A stretch of 64,000 nucleotides of DNA from Tubiluchus corallicola (Eukaryota > Priapulida > Priapulimorpha > Priapulimorphida > Tubiluchidae). The position numbers and the translations under genes were made by a program. The notes beneath the pieces were generated by a model, which had not been told where the DNA came from, searched no databases, and worked only from the letters and a program-made list of their open reading frames with translations. Positions 24,121-44,814 of this stretch are shown one piece after another. The stretch spans positions 7,501 to 71,500 of the forward strand of contig JAQGDQ010000869.1 of the NCBI GenBank assembly GCA_030141605.1, read 5' to 3'. How positions within the stretch are numbered: position 1 is the first letter of the stretch; every line of letters starts with the position of its first letter.

Positions 24121-24524
24121 CTGCTAAGTATTCAAGCATGCCTAACTGTTACAGCAAACTCGCAATTAGCTGTGGATCTGTAATTGTGATTCGACACTTA
24201 AGTGACCAATGTCCTTGCTTGAAAGATCATATTAACTATTTAAGCATAACTCTAGTAACACACTTTACGCAACAAAAATTTAATACTTTTTTTAACATTA
24301 TGCATGGTACAGAGCAAGAAGTGCATCTAATTTCTTCATCTTTAACTCTTTATGCAGAAAATACCAGAACGATAATTACAAATTAAACTGATTAAATTTA
24401 AATTAAGTTCATATATTTACAGCAATTCATAACATTAAACTTTCAAGAGTATCTATAAAACATGTCTGACATTCTCCTAGACAGCAGTGTTATGATCGCT
24501 ATTTCTGTTAACGTCACTTATTAA

Positions 24525-25790
24525 TACAGTCAAACCTCTTAAATGGTCCCTCTGAAATGCCGACCTCGCTTAACACCAGGGGTAGCATCGAACGCTCGAA
24601 TCCAGTTCGCTTTGTGGTAGGGCATGCTCACCCCTAACACCAGGGCGAGCATCGAACGTTCGAATCGAGTTCGCTTTGCGGTAGGGAATGCTCACCCCTA
24701 ACACCAGGGCGAGCATCGAACGCTCGAATCGAGTTCGCTTTGCGGTAGGGCATGCTCACCCCTAACACCAGGGGGAGCATCGAACGCTCGAATCGAGTTC
24801 GCTTTGCGGTAGGGAATGCTCACCCCTAACACCAGGGGTAGCATCGAACGTTCGAATCGAGTTCGCTTTGTGGTAGGGAGTGCTCACCCCTAACACCAGG
24901 GGTAGCATCGAACGCTCGAATCCAGTTCGCTTTGCGGTAGGGCATGCTCACCCCTAACACCAGGGCGAGCATCGAACGTTCGAATCGAGTTCGCTTTGCG
25001 GTAGGGAATGCTCACCCCTAACACCAGGGCGAGCATCGAACGTTCGAATCCAGTTCGCTTTGCGGTAGGGAATGCTCACCCCTAACACCAGGGGTAGCAT
25101 CGAACGTTCGAATCGAGTTCGCTTTGCGGTAGGGAATGCTCACCCCTAACACCAGGGGTAGCATCGAACGTTCGAATCCAGTTCGCTTTGCGGTAGGGCA
25201 TGCTCACCCCTAACACCAGGGGTAGCATCGAACGTTCGAATCGAGTTCGCTTTGTGGTAGGGAGTGCTCACCCCTAACACCAGGGGTAGCATCGAACGTT
25301 CGAATCGAGTTCGCTTTGCGGTAGGGAATGCTCACCCCTAACACCAGGGGTAGCATCGAACGTTCGAATCGAGTTCGCTTTGTGGTAGGGAGTGCTCACC
25401 CCTAACACCAGGGGTAGCATCGAACGCTCGAATCCAGTTCGCTTTGTGGTAGGGAGTGCTCACCCCTAACACCAGGGGTAGCATCGAACGCTCGAATCCA
25501 GTTCGCTTTGTGGTAGGGAGTGCTCACCCCTAACACCAGGGGTAGCATCGAACGCTCGAATCCAGTTCGCTTTGCGGTAGGGAATGCTCACCCCTAACAC
25601 CAGGGGGAGCATCGAACGCTCGAATCGAGTTCGCTTTGCGGTAGGGAATGATCACCCCCTACTCAACATTCAAACTTTTGGCAAAACTAAAGTGTTTATT
25701 TGCATAGACATGTATGTATTAATGCACCGTGTTATAATGCCAAATTTTACAGGAGTCCTAAAGTAGGTGAAATAAAGAGGGATAACTGTA
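24525..25790. mobile_element. TA-flanked (pogo/Tc1-like) MITE expanded by a satellite array
   Basis: The left tip is tacagtcaaacctcttaa. The right tip reads tacagttatccctcttta in reverse complement, with TA at both ends. The right arm (ttttggcaaaacta, gcatagaca, tgtattaatg) is homologous to the element at 60240-60420, which ends in gaggtttgactgta. The interior is almost entirely the 64-bp array described separately. Confidence 0.75.
24583..25656 (+). repeat. 64-bp satellite, about 17 units
   Basis: The unit starts (t/g)agcatcgaacg(t/c)tcgaat, runs through gttcgctttg(c/t)ggtaggg, and ends atgctcacccctaacaccag. Starts are exactly 64 bp apart from 24583 to 25607. Each unit contains the perfect palindrome TCGAACGTTCGA (or a one-base variant) and opposing arms CAGGGGTAGCAT and ATGCTCACCCCT. 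It therefore looks like a minimal terminal-repeat element joined head to tail. Confidence 0.92.
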
Positions 25791-25805
25791 TGTTGAAGTC
25801 ACATG

Positions 25806-26149
25806 TACAGTCGACCCTCGTTAAACCGGACCCCGTTAGCCCGGATATCGGATAAGACGGACGTCATCCGTGGTAAAGGAAACTGACCCGATTTCCGTCC
25901 GAGCCGGAGCGCTAAACACAACACGACCTACCAACTGTACAATAATTTCTTTATCCTCACAGGTTAACTATTTTCAAGTAATATACAGTATAGTATATAG
26001 TGCAATGTATATAGGCCTTATTAAGGTGATTATTCCTGTATAATATAGACCATATATAGGCACATCGGATAAATCAGACAATCGGCTAAAACGGACACCC
26101 CCCCCCCCCCCCCCCCCCAATTAGTCCGGTTTAACGAGGGTTGACTGTA
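25806..26149. mobile_element. pogo/Tc1-like MITE, TA target site
   Basis: The left end TACAGTCGACCCTCGTTAAA and the right end TTTAACGAGGGTTGACTGTA are inverted repeats over about 25 bp with TA at each tip. The interior includes a C run of about 20 bp just inside the right end. Non-coding, 344 bp. Confidence 0.85.
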
Positions 26150-26340
26150 TTATGTTTAACTGTAACAACACAAAATGATGGAAACGGTGCAAGAATCGAT
26201 TCGAAATCCTCAACTTTTATCAGTATGACCGAAAAACGTCAAAACTATGTCTGATCATTGTTGAAAACTATGTTATCTCACTCTGTAATAAGAAAATCAC
26301 TTTTTCGTTCAAGAACTACTTTTCAATTCATTTTTAATAA

Positions 26341-26490
26341 TCATCACTGTCGTCATCATATGATTGTTTCCATTGTAGATAATGGGCAGGCAGAATTCTA
26401 AAATAAAGAACCCGAGACAGATAAACACAGAAGTAATCCAGCAAAAAACTAGATGCTGCAATGCCAGTGTCTTGTCAGCAGCACTTCCCA
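26341..26490 (+). repeat. Dispersed repeat C, copy 1 (diverged)
   Basis: It shares aggcagaattctaaaataaa, acacagaagtaatccagca and cttgtcagcagcacttcc with copies at 27772-27912 and 50648-50788. The conserved block is about 135 bp. It may be a SINE or the end of a larger element; I do not recognise the family. Confidence 0.6.
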
Positions 26491-26634
26491 GCAAATGTCA
26501 AAAGAGGAAAGGAGGGAAATCATCTGAGTAAGACAGAGCTTCTTCAAACATGCATGTTTTTTGCAGGACAGGTCTCCTGTATACTAAAGTTTCCAGAAAA
26601 ACTCCTTAGCACTGGAAATAGCTAAAAACGTTAA

Positions 26635-27390
26635 TACAGTAGGCACAGCATAATAGACTCAGTTTGGGATGGAAATGTTTTGAACCAATTAACCCGATAA
26701 ATCTATTAATCGCCGGGTGAAGAAGTACCAGGATAGAAGTATGAGTCATCACTTCTCGGCTTCGTACGCACTGCAAAGGCCATGAGTACTTTAAATGTTA
26801 GATTATTAGGCTCATGTTGTATTACTAAAAATTAATTCAATGCTCTTAGTTGCTCGATGATATTTATGTTTGTAAAGTTACAAAGAATACTGACAGATTA
26901 CTGCCGCTGCATCGGCGGCATAACAGCAACGGTTAAGTGATTAAACCTTCTGTGAAAAACAGCAAGAGTTTCAAAAGGAAACTCCTAGGCAAACGAGTAA
27001 AAGTTTAACTTCTATAAATTCTTGTGCACGAAGTTAATTTGGGACAGACAAGAAGGTGACAGATTCAAAGAAAACAGCTGCGCCAGCACATTAGGGTGTG
27101 ATAAATGTACCTGCTTATCACGGTACTTAAAATGTTGTTTCTACACGTATTATACTGCATAAAACCAAAGTAAACATGACGTAAAAAAAGTAAAAATTCT
27201 TTGATCAAACATACAAATGTCTTACTCTAACTACCTCAAGCAAAAATATTGAGTCAATTAAGCGGAGTTATACGAGTCAACTGCCGAAAGTTTTTACATA
27301 CATTTGAATAGGAGCCCGTAACAGATGTTTCTGAGTCAATTAAGCGACTGATTCTATTAACCGCGAGTCTAATAAATGGCTGCTACTGTA
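26635..27390. mobile_element. TA-flanked MITE, TACAGTAG termini
   Basis: The left end is tacagtaggcacagcataat, followed by agactcag. The right end in reverse complement is tacagtagcagccatttatt, followed by agactcg. It is 756 bp with no reading frame of note. A right-end relative lies at about 41550-41635 (gagtcaattatgctactgat). Confidence 0.65.
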
Positions 27391-27465
27391 ATTAAAAAAC
27401 TGATAGCGTTCATATCACTCGTACAGGTATAAGGCAAGGTATAAAATTAATGCGATGCTTTTTCA

Positions 27466-29729
27466 TCACCCGAAGACTGCGCCGCAGTTTGTACACCGTC
27501 GTTGTCTCATGGCTAAACAACACAGGATTCCTATGGGAAAGAAAAGAATGGCACAGCAAATTCCTAAGCAGGTAAAATCGTCTTCAAGGACACCAACCTA
27601 CAAGGGAGAAAGATCTGTGACTAACAAATACATTATGGAAAAGTAAATCAGCATCACTGAAGACATTCAAGTTATTCTGCAAGGCAATTTTTGCGATCTC
27701 TAATCATGAACATTCATGCGCATTGATTATTTATCATTTATAATTAATAATTATAATTTATTCATCATCATCATATATGTCACGTCTATTGTAGACATTG
27801 GACAGACAGAATTCTAAAATAAAAGAAATCCGCCTTAGACAGGTAAACGCAGCAGTAATCCAGCAAGAATCTCGACACTGCTACGCCAGTGGCTTGTCAG
27901 CACCACTTCCGATTGTATAATTTATAATTTAATTTATGCTTCATAAATTATTGATCTTTTGATTTAATAATAATTTATTGATTTTTTTATAATTATTTGA
28001 TTTGTTAAAATCAAAAGAAGATTAACATGGATATGACATGTGACAACCAGATTTCAACCAGCCCTACAAAGTTGACTTTCAAAGAGGCAGTGTAGAAAGG
28101 AAAGAAACCACAAGAACGACTGCTGCAAACTTACATCAGTTTAATCCAAAAACATCTTATCAACACACCATTAGACATCAAAAATACAGAGACATGGAAA
28201 GCATGATTGCAAGAGTGATGCCAGAGGACATGTGATTCTAGAAATGAATGAATGAATGGCGACGATGATGATGATGATGATTTTTTTTAAGATTTTTCGT
28301 TTATAAATTTCTTCTCAATGTTTAAAAGGGAACCAAATATACAAATTCTTGACCACGATAATATTTCAAATTCAAAAGAGGACGTGTTGGATTATAAATT
28401 AGCATGATAAGTCAGCGTACCCGACACTCGGGACAACCGCCTACATAGACGACTTGTTGGTAATTCGGTTGAATGATCACGGTGCTTCCAGGCTGTTGTG
28501 AATAGGGAATTTGCGGGAGAGCTTGGTATCCGCCCGCTGTTCCTTGTTGATAGCCTGTTAAAATTTAAAACTAGACACACTTACAATACTTACAGATATA
28601 CGATACATAATATATACATTAATACTTTAATAAGGAAGTTAAGTAATTTTTCTACTACTGTAAAATCTTTTCTCAGATTCAAAAATTACTATTCTACCTT
28701 ATGGGTAGTTGCACAGGCAGCAAGAAAGACCCTGCTAAAAATACAGTCCGTACTGTAAAAATGTACTATAATAACTAATAGAAATGTGTATCAGTTTATC
28801 GGTTTTACCTTGTGGATATCCGTAGTCAGGAAAGGCATAGGCAGGCGGCTGTTGTTGCGTGGTACCGTACGCCTGAGGGGCTCCTTGGCCTTGAAAACTC
28901 TCTCCCTCTATCTAAAACGTGAAATTTAGTACTTTGGTAAGAACTAACTATGTACGAATCATATAGGTGGATTATTCTTGCATGCAAAAATAACATGTCT
29001 TTTAAGAGTTGCTTTCCTAGATACTTATATCAAGAAGTAGTCTTCTGTATCAGTAAAAATCAGAACTTATGACATTGTTAAAAAAGAAAAATAACCTAGA
29101 GCATTCTCTACTAGAAAAAGTAATTACTGGCTAAATGCAGTTTTCGTATTTGAGGTATTGTTTGAGGCACGCGCAAGCATGAAACGCATTGATGCGCTTA
29201 CAAATTTTACTGAATTACTAATAAATTTCGTTCTAGTAAACCTTAAATTATAAACGAAGAGAGATTCTCTGCAGCTTTGAAGTTTACTTAACACGCTCAA
29301 TCGTATTATAATCAACACCTTTTATCATCGATGGAAAACTGAAAAAATTAAAGTTCAGTTAAGGAAAACGAATTTGAAACTGCCCGCAATGCAGAAAGAT
29401 CCTATTGACAAGGTGGCACAAAATCATACCTCAGGCATTCATGATTTTCCAGTATTAAACAGACAGCTGTATAAATAATATGCTAATTAATAAAACCAAT
29501 TAACAATTAATTAATAGCGCTTATAACCAATCAGGTAATCCGAATGCAAAACCAACCAAATTGAAGAAATCACGGTTTCTTAAAATTTTTAACACTAACA
29601 GCCACAGAACATCATACGATAACTTGGCATGTGGAAACTTGCTGTTGACAACACAATGTTATAAACTGGATCTACCTTTGTGGGATCATACGGAGAATAC
29701 GGAGGCGGATTTCCTTCATTCTGCGCCAT
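27466..29729 (-). CDS. BRI3: BRI3 (brain protein I3) homologue, complete
   Basis: Four minus-strand exons give 140 residues: 29729-29676 ([18 protein letters not shown]), 28911-28809, 28554-28421 and 27597-27466. The junctions are phase 0, 1 and 0, with donors AAG/GTAGAT, AAG/GTAAAA and CGG/GTACGC and acceptors ending AG. The N-terminal two-thirds is Pro/Gln/Tyr-rich ([15 protein letters not shown]). The C-terminus has [19 protein letters not shown], a hydrophobic segment ([17 protein letters not shown]) and a terminal zinc-knuckle-like [13 protein letters not shown]. This layout is diagnostic of BRI3, a small membrane protein of lysosomal and Golgi membranes of poorly defined function. The PPxY-type motifs would suit WW-domain ubiquitin ligases (inference). 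The length is close to vertebrate BRI3. The ATG is the first in frame and abuts a clean first exon. Confidence 0.93.
27772..27912 (+). repeat. Dispersed repeat C, copy 2
   Basis: About 140 bp, from gtcacgtctattgtagacat to gtggcttgtcagcaccactt. Very similar to 50648-50788 and more distantly to 26341-26490. It lies in the last BRI3 intron. Confidence 0.75.
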
Positions 29730-32032
29730 GGTTGTGGGAGGTCACATCAATGACTGCCAATGTATGTAGCTTTTAGCAGTACTTAACAAACAATATATAT
29801 CCCAGACTATCACTTGTTAATTCTAAAAATAACAAACAGATCAATGATCACGATACACACTAATTTTGCAAGCAGCACAATAACTAATTCTGCTGGTTTT
29901 CAAATCTGTAGGCACCACAGTCTTAGAAATCATAAAATGTGTGCTTGCATAGCAAAATCGTCCATAAGTCGGCAATTAAGCTTTTCTAGTTATTCACATA
30001 TCCTGAATCTCCATTTCATGAGGATCATTTTGATACCAAGTTCATCACTCTATGTTATTTCTAAGCTGAGACAATTCATCTTGAAGTTGAGGTTCAGGCT
30101 GTGCATTGAAAATCATAACCTTGAGAAAATTACTGTTACAGTTAGCCTTTTTTGTCGTATTTCTACTAAACACTAAGCAACTGCACAAATATTGGCTGCT
30201 GTGGACTTACTAGCTTCTAAACAGAAAAGTGGGTAAGGAGTTATAAAATAAAATTTTTAGTGTTTTTTAAACACATTCTTGAAAATTTGATGATAGAACA
30301 TAAAAGTCCAATATATTTCGCATTTGTTTTTCTAAAAAAACAAAAAATTGGCATTTGACCCAATTTTTGGCACATTCTACTTTGAAGCATCATAATGTAG
30401 TTTTAACTAGGCTGACTTATGGAATGTTTTGGTTTGCAAGCTCACAAATGCAGCTACAAATGAACTTTTTTTTGGATAAAAAATAAATCAAAAGCATGCA
30501 AATTTTCCAATTTCTCAACCGATTTAAAGTCAATGTAAATCGAATAAAATTAGTAGTTGCGCTAGACAGCAATTGCTCTAGCATTCAGTAAACTCTTGCA
30601 GACTTGCAATGCTCTTTTTTCTTATCTCACTCTCAGTGCCATAAATAGAACGAGCTGCTCAGTGTAATGGGTGTGTAGGATTGTGTACACAGCCTACATG
30701 AGACAACAGAGAACACAATACGCTTATGTATCACGCTTTTCTGAAAAAAAAAACGAAGTGTAGTCGAAGTAAAACAAAATGTAAAAGCACATTACTCATG
30801 ACATTAATTAGTCATTACAATTATATAATCGAAAGGGAAAGACAGAACTATGCGAAAACTCACATGCGAAGGCGAACAATAAGCTATCATTTTCCTGCCT
30901 CCGGTAATCAACGATACAAATAAGAAGTAATTATATTATATCAAACTCAGCCAGATTAATTTACAATTTTACTCAATGAATTACCACCAAGTATCAACAA
31001 CACCGATGACATTTATCATGTGATGCCTGAGGTTAGAAGTTGAAATTATAGCCTGAAAGGGTTATCGTCAGTTTTACGAGCTTTATTTCTTGTCGGCGAC
31101 TCGCACAACTCGTTGAACAGACTTTTAGCGAAGAATGTCTATAATTAACATTGATTTTTATTAGCACTTATACTTCTTACTCTGTCTGCAATAATGGGGT
31201 AGCGTAAGGAGTAGCTAAGAGTTGGAACTTTTAGTTGTAGAGTTCAAGAGGTATAGGGTGTCGTGGCTTGGAAGAATGATAATCTGGAGAAAAACGGTTA
31301 AAGTTAATGCCGATTGTATTATTGTGAAAACCTTTAGTGTTCTCATATTTATGTATGTTTCATTAGCTTCGCTTGTGTTAAAGTTGGAGCTGAATGTTTA
31401 AAGACTGGCCTATTATGCACAACTAATGCATAAAGTAGAGTTATTCTGCTGCAGTACTGCAAATCAAACTCATGGCGATTCTTGGAAAAATTTCGTTTAT
31501 CCCATCATGTCGAAAGGAAAGTCTGTCTCAGGGATGCAAAAAACGCACACAATTTGTGGCTTCAACGATGAAGCAAATGATTAAAACATTAAAAGAGTAG
31601 GGCGCCAAAAGTTCTTCGTCCTCGGGTGATACAAACACTTGTTATGCCACTGCAAAGGACTTATAATTGTCATCAAAGGGTTCATCTTGTAGGTGAAATT
31701 CTGTTGCAGAAAGTAAAAAAAAGTTGTCATGTTATGTCTCAAAGAAAAGATTCGCCTCTTTCGCTTTCAATAATACAAACTATTGGCTTGTTCACAAGAC
31801 GTGACAAGACCAAGTAACTATAATTATCCTGTTGGCTGGTGTATCTGAGCATTCCTCTAACAGTCAGATATGCAAGGTTAATATTAACTGTCATACTATT
31901 TTACTCATAGAGCTACTGGTAACTTTCATCATCGAGTCATACATACCAGTTACAGCTACCAAAATCCTTCATATATTGCTATCCAACAATATTAAAACCT
32001 ATGTATTTGATTGGTTACTAACGTGCCAATTT

Positions 32033-32033
<1 letters not shown>
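29730..32033. other. BRI3 5' flank and intergenic DNA, nothing recognised
   Basis: The BRI3 promoter should lie just above 29729, but I see no TATA box or CpG island. No exon or element was identified across this 2.3 kb. A 120-codon plus frame at 29814-30176 has no domain and no splice context. Confidence 0.4.

Positions 32034-32094
<61 letters not shown>
32034..32094 (+). repeat. (CT)n microsatellite
   Basis: About 30 uninterrupted CT dinucleotides, the purest dinucleotide run in the window. Confidence 0.97.
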
Positions 32095-32096
<2 letters not shown>

Positions 32097-35079
32097 CAAT
32101 AAAGTCATTCAAAACCTAATTCCGTCTTTTCTGTCGCATGGTTCCGACCCATGCTAAGTGTATGGTGTTTGGTTACTGTGGATAAGCATTGTCTTATAAC
32201 AAATTTCAGTCCCAGCTCTTGGCTTATTGTAGAAGACGTTCATTTTTGCTGTCTGGGTTTGGTTGATCCTGAGCTATAAGGTTCGCTTGCTTTTTATTTG
32301 TTTGGAATTTTGCTTTTCTTCATGAGCTAATATGAGCTAATAGTTGTGCAATATGCATCTTTATTTGTAGTCAGTTTCATTACAAGGCGACGTTTATTAA
32401 ATCCTTGTTCAGTGCAGAAGAAAAGTAAAAAACTTTAAAAGCATAAATTTTCAAGTTTAAAAGAGGCAAAGAAGTAAGTTAAATTTAGTTATTACATTAA
32501 CATGGCTTTCAAATCAGGTAAAGGACAAGTTACAAATTAGCATGTGATCATTAACATGCAGACTGAGCGAAGTTAGCATCAGAGATTAACATCAATATTC
32601 AATCATCAAAGAATCAGCATTCTTAGTCCATTCTTCATTAACTAAGCAAAAGTTTAAATTGCTTTATTTTGTGAATAAGATAACAAAAGTAAGAGCTGAC
32701 CTTATGAAACATTTGATAGGTTATCATGGCCCTGTTTTACAAAAAGCAAATCACGCTCGCGTTTTAAAACGAAAATGAAAATCATATTAATTGTAATATT
32801 TTATATGCTACATAACTTTTATTGCACAATTTTTTACTTTCATTATTGGAATATTTTTTTATTTATTTTAGTAAATTTGACTTTTATGGCCAGCCATATC
32901 GTGAAAATGATGTAAAGTATCTTTTACAAAAATTTCATCATTTACTAACACATTCGTTTTCTATTTTATTTTTATTTATATTTGCTAAAGTATATTCTGT
33001 ATTATATGTATGAATGTAATATTTTTATTGCAGTAGAGTTTAATTGCACTGTCGTTTTATCAGATGGACCAAATATTTTAAATTAATAAGAATTTTCCAT
33101 ATCAATAACATAAGTCTTTCTAACAGGTAAGCGTAGTACTAAGCAGTATGACTTTGTTCGGGAAGATCTTTGGGATATAATTATATTTAAAATTCATTTT
33201 TCTTCCCCTTAGAAATGTATCCACACTCTCGAAAATGAACGATCCACTAGTACAACCTAATTTGATAAGCATGTGCCTTAACGATGGTGATGTATTGATA
33301 ATGAGAATGATGATGACAATGATAGTGAAGGTGATCTGAGCAGTGGTGTGTGTGAAAAAAAAACTGTTGCACTGACAAGGCAGCGAGTCCTTGGCAAAAA
33401 GAAGCGGATGTACAAAATTGCAATGCGGGGGAAAGGCTCCCGTCTTGAAACTTTGCATACCGCAGCAAGCGAAAATTAGAAACCGCTGAGGCATTTTTTG
33501 AAGTCTTAATTTTGTTATTACACTGCGCAAGGCGACGTATATTTTACTTGTTGAATTTGGGTAATCTTTTCAAACTCAATCTTAGTCGGTCACTTTGCCT
33601 GGATTCATTTAGTTAAGTCTGTGCTCGCTACACTCACCAACTCATGATATAATAATTATTAATATACTGTTCGAATGTCTCGAAGACTAGACTGATTGCC
33701 GTCAATCATAGAGAGTGACTAGGTCAAAAGATGATTAATATTTTCATTAACTTTCACGTCACCCCAACAGTGTCTCTGAAATTTGCATTTTTGGAGATAT
33801 TGTGGCACCGTAGGATGCAGACTATGCAAATGCAATTTTTGCAAACACGTAGAGTCGCAAACGCGTAACAATATGAATTTTTGTATAAAATGAGAACAGT
33901 TGTGACTTATAATTTGATTTAAATGACTGTGAGACTGTAACAAAGCTGTCAGACTGCGTCTGAGTTTTGTCCAGCATTCTGTGATGTAATTTTTTGGTAT
34001 TTAGGCTTACCCGAAGTAAAACTGTTAGTCTTAGAACCTTGCACGTATCTTATGTAAGATTTTCAGTAAAGTCTCATTTATAGCAGGGTACAAATTTTTA
34101 TTGCCGGCTCTCCGGAAAAATTACTCAAGAACAGCCATAAGTTGTGTACACCGGCCCCAGTGGCCAGTAAACCAAGCTTGCCATGTTTCAGCTCACTTTA
34201 TTTATGCTTGAATATTACAAGATTCAGTATAGCACAATAAATCAATTCACCAGGCCTCACTAAACAATAATAATAGACAATAGCAACAGAACAATGTGAG
34301 AGGCCTGGACGAAATGTACAGTTTTAATGATAAAAATGGAATTGCACAAAATAAATTTTTGTTGTAGCAAATCCTCCTGCTTTTATGAATCGTGTTTCAT
34401 TAATAGTTCAGAAAATATCTACTTGACATCTACAGAATAGCCAGTGATTGAAATTTTGGCACAAATATTTCACATTACTGTACCATAGGCTGCACAATGG
34501 TCTGTAACACAACAAATAACAACAAAAATGAATTCATCTTTGCAACACTACACGTTTACTACGAATTAATGAAAGCTTGTATCTTTTCCAAGTCAATGTA
34601 CACGTAGTTAGCAGTGTACCACTTACTCAAAATTGCAATGTCTCCAGCACAGTTTAAATTGATCTGGTTGTATAAGTGGCATCTAAATATGAAATCACAA
34701 AAGTTTTCACTCGTACACGAGTGTACTGATAGCATGACAGCCGAAAAATAAAAAGATCTTGTTTGGGAGTTTTTATGATAATGACTTGAATGAGGAATTT
34801 ACTGTTAAGTATAGGTTAGGCAGAAGTAGGCGTATAAGGAAAAATGTGCTATGTAATGTTATCAGATTGCTACACAAACTTATTTTTGTATAGATTGTCT
34901 CTGCACATTGGAAAAAATGGGGACAATCGATTTTTGTGAGAACAGGCAGATTTTTTTTAGCTGCCTATCCCCAATTCAGGCAGAAAAAATGGTAAATTAG
35001 CTCCCTGCATAATGAAGATGTGAATGTATATTGACTTAGCTTTTGTGTAACATTTTGTGATTCTTTTAGAAACCTGATC
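32095..35079. other. Intergenic DNA and HTATIP2 5' flank
   Basis: AT-rich. A weak match to repeat family B is at 33045-33160. A polypyrimidine tract and AG (ttcttttag) end 11 bp before the HTATIP2 start codon, so an upstream non-coding exon spliced in at about 35070 is likely. Nothing else recognised. Confidence 0.4.
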
Positions 35080-43036
<7,957 letters not shown>

Positions 43037-43519
43037 AGTGCGGCGTGGAAGCAACGCCGTCTTTACTTTTTCTTTTTGTGGTGTTATCTTAAGAGCTTTT
43101 CTTAACGTGGTCAAGATTGCCTTCTTTAGTTATGTGAGTAACTTGTAAAGATTATACGTGTATGTTATTCATCCTGTTACAATTATCTGATCTTATTCTA
43201 TGTTTGCTATAAAATGCCTGAATGCATGAACACAAATTCCGAATTCGTACAGATAAAGTTATAATGTCGGAGTAATGTGAATCGGTTGTGGATCTGTCGT
43301 TCCGTGTTGTTTCGCTAATATATCAGTGGAGAAATTGAAGAAATGACACTTGGTGGCGGAAATTGTTTCGGTGGGGAAAACTGTGAAATGATGTGGCTTT
43401 AGGAAAACTGTAAAATGTTGTGGCTTTAGGAAAACTGTGAAATGATGTGACAGTAGAAAAATTGCTTTACTTGTTCTAATGAAGCACATGTCCTGGTGAC
43501 TCAGCTATTCCATGTAACT

Positions 43520-44260
43520 AAAAATGGTGGCAATAAATCACCTATCCATCCCATCCATTTGGTGTTGCTTAACTTGTTCCAGTCAAGCTCATACCTTGAT
43601 CACTCAGCTACTCCACGTGACCCACATCATGGGCCATGGCAATAAATCACCCATCCATCCTATCCGTTTGGTGTTGCTTTACTTGCGCAGTCAAACACGT
43701 GTCCTGATAACTCAGCTATTCCACGTGACCCAAATCATGGAAATAAATCACCTATCCATCCTATCCACTTGGTGTTGCTTTACTTGTCCTAGTCAAGCAC
43801 ATACCTTCATCACTAAGCTATTTCATGTGACAAAAATCATGGCAATAAATCACTCATCCATGCTATCCATTTGCTGATGCTTAACTTGTGCATTCAGGCA
43901 CATGCTTTGATCACACAGCGATACCCGGGACATGGTCTAAATCATGGCAATAAATTACCCATCCATCCTACCCATGTGGTGTTGCTTAACTTATGCAGTC
44001 AACCACGTACCTTGATCACTCAGCTATTTCATGCAACACAAAGCATGGCAATAAATAACCCATCCATTCTATCCGTTTGATGTTGCTTAACTTGTACAGT
44101 CAGGCACATCCCCTGACCACACAGCTATACCCGGGACATGGTCCAAATCATGGCAATAAATCACCCATCCATTCTATCCATTTGGTGTTGCTTAACTTGT
44201 ACAGTCAGGCACATGTCCTGACCACCCAGCTGTCCCACGGACGTGGCAATTAATCACTGA
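43520..44260 (+). repeat. About 105-bp tandem array carrying repeated AATAAA hexamers
   Basis: Eight diverged units (101-110 bp) start about 490 bp past the HTATIP2 stop. Each has aataaatcacccatccat, then ccatttggtgttgcttaact, then a variable part ending in ctattcca-type and catgg-type words. AATAAA is intact at 43532, 43641, 43742, 43844, 43949, 44050 and 44155; the eighth is aattaa. I see no AATAAA between the stop and this array, so the first unit is the best candidate for the HTATIP2 polyadenylation signal. Confidence 0.8.
43532..43537 (+). terminator. Candidate HTATIP2 polyadenylation signal (AATAAA)
   Basis: First AATAAA downstream of the HTATIP2 stop. It is followed about 25 bp later by a GT-rich stretch (tttggtgttgctt) suitable as a downstream element. 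The assignment is inferred; the same arrangement recurs in the next six repeat units. Confidence 0.4.
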
Positions 44261-44814
44261 GGCACTAAAATTTCCTCGTGTTACTTTCATAAAAGATAGA
44301 TAGCCTAGAGCAGCTAAGATTAAAACTCGTTTTTTTTTCGTGAATCAATGGTGCACACTGGGAAGGTGAGTCAGTGAAATTTTACCAGTTGTCGTGAACA
44401 TTTTAAATTACTAAGAATGTCTTTTTCCCTTACATAAGTCTTTCAGGCAGGTAAGGGTGATGCAAAGTAATGTGACTTTGTGTGGAAAGCTTGTTCGCAT
44501 GTACCGTAAAATTTCCTTTTATTAACCTTTAATTTGTATTTTTGGGGACCAAGAAATGTGTCACGAGTTTCGCGAAATGCGGGTTAGATTATTGCATAAC
44601 TTTTATGAGTATATAAGTACGCAACAAGTGTTTGAGATATGATGCATGATAACTCAAAATCTAAATTACTCAGTTTCAACCTGAGTAGAAGTAACTGCGT
44701 CACATGATTAACTCTTCAAATCATTTTTATAGTGTGAACGTTTCAGTGTGAACGTATGTCTAGTCTAGATTTCAGTGTTCACTAATCTTGTAGCGTAACA
44801 GCAGCTCTAAGTAA

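Noticed and set aside
23886-24386. 166-codon plus-strand frame, the longest outside repeats and known genes
   Set aside because: It crosses a TTCGAA-rich transposon remnant, shows no domain, and has no exon partners or conserved motif.
24583-25656. Possible CRISPR array (regular 64-bp repeats)
   Set aside because: There are no unique spacers; the whole unit repeats, and the surroundings are a eukaryotic transposon.
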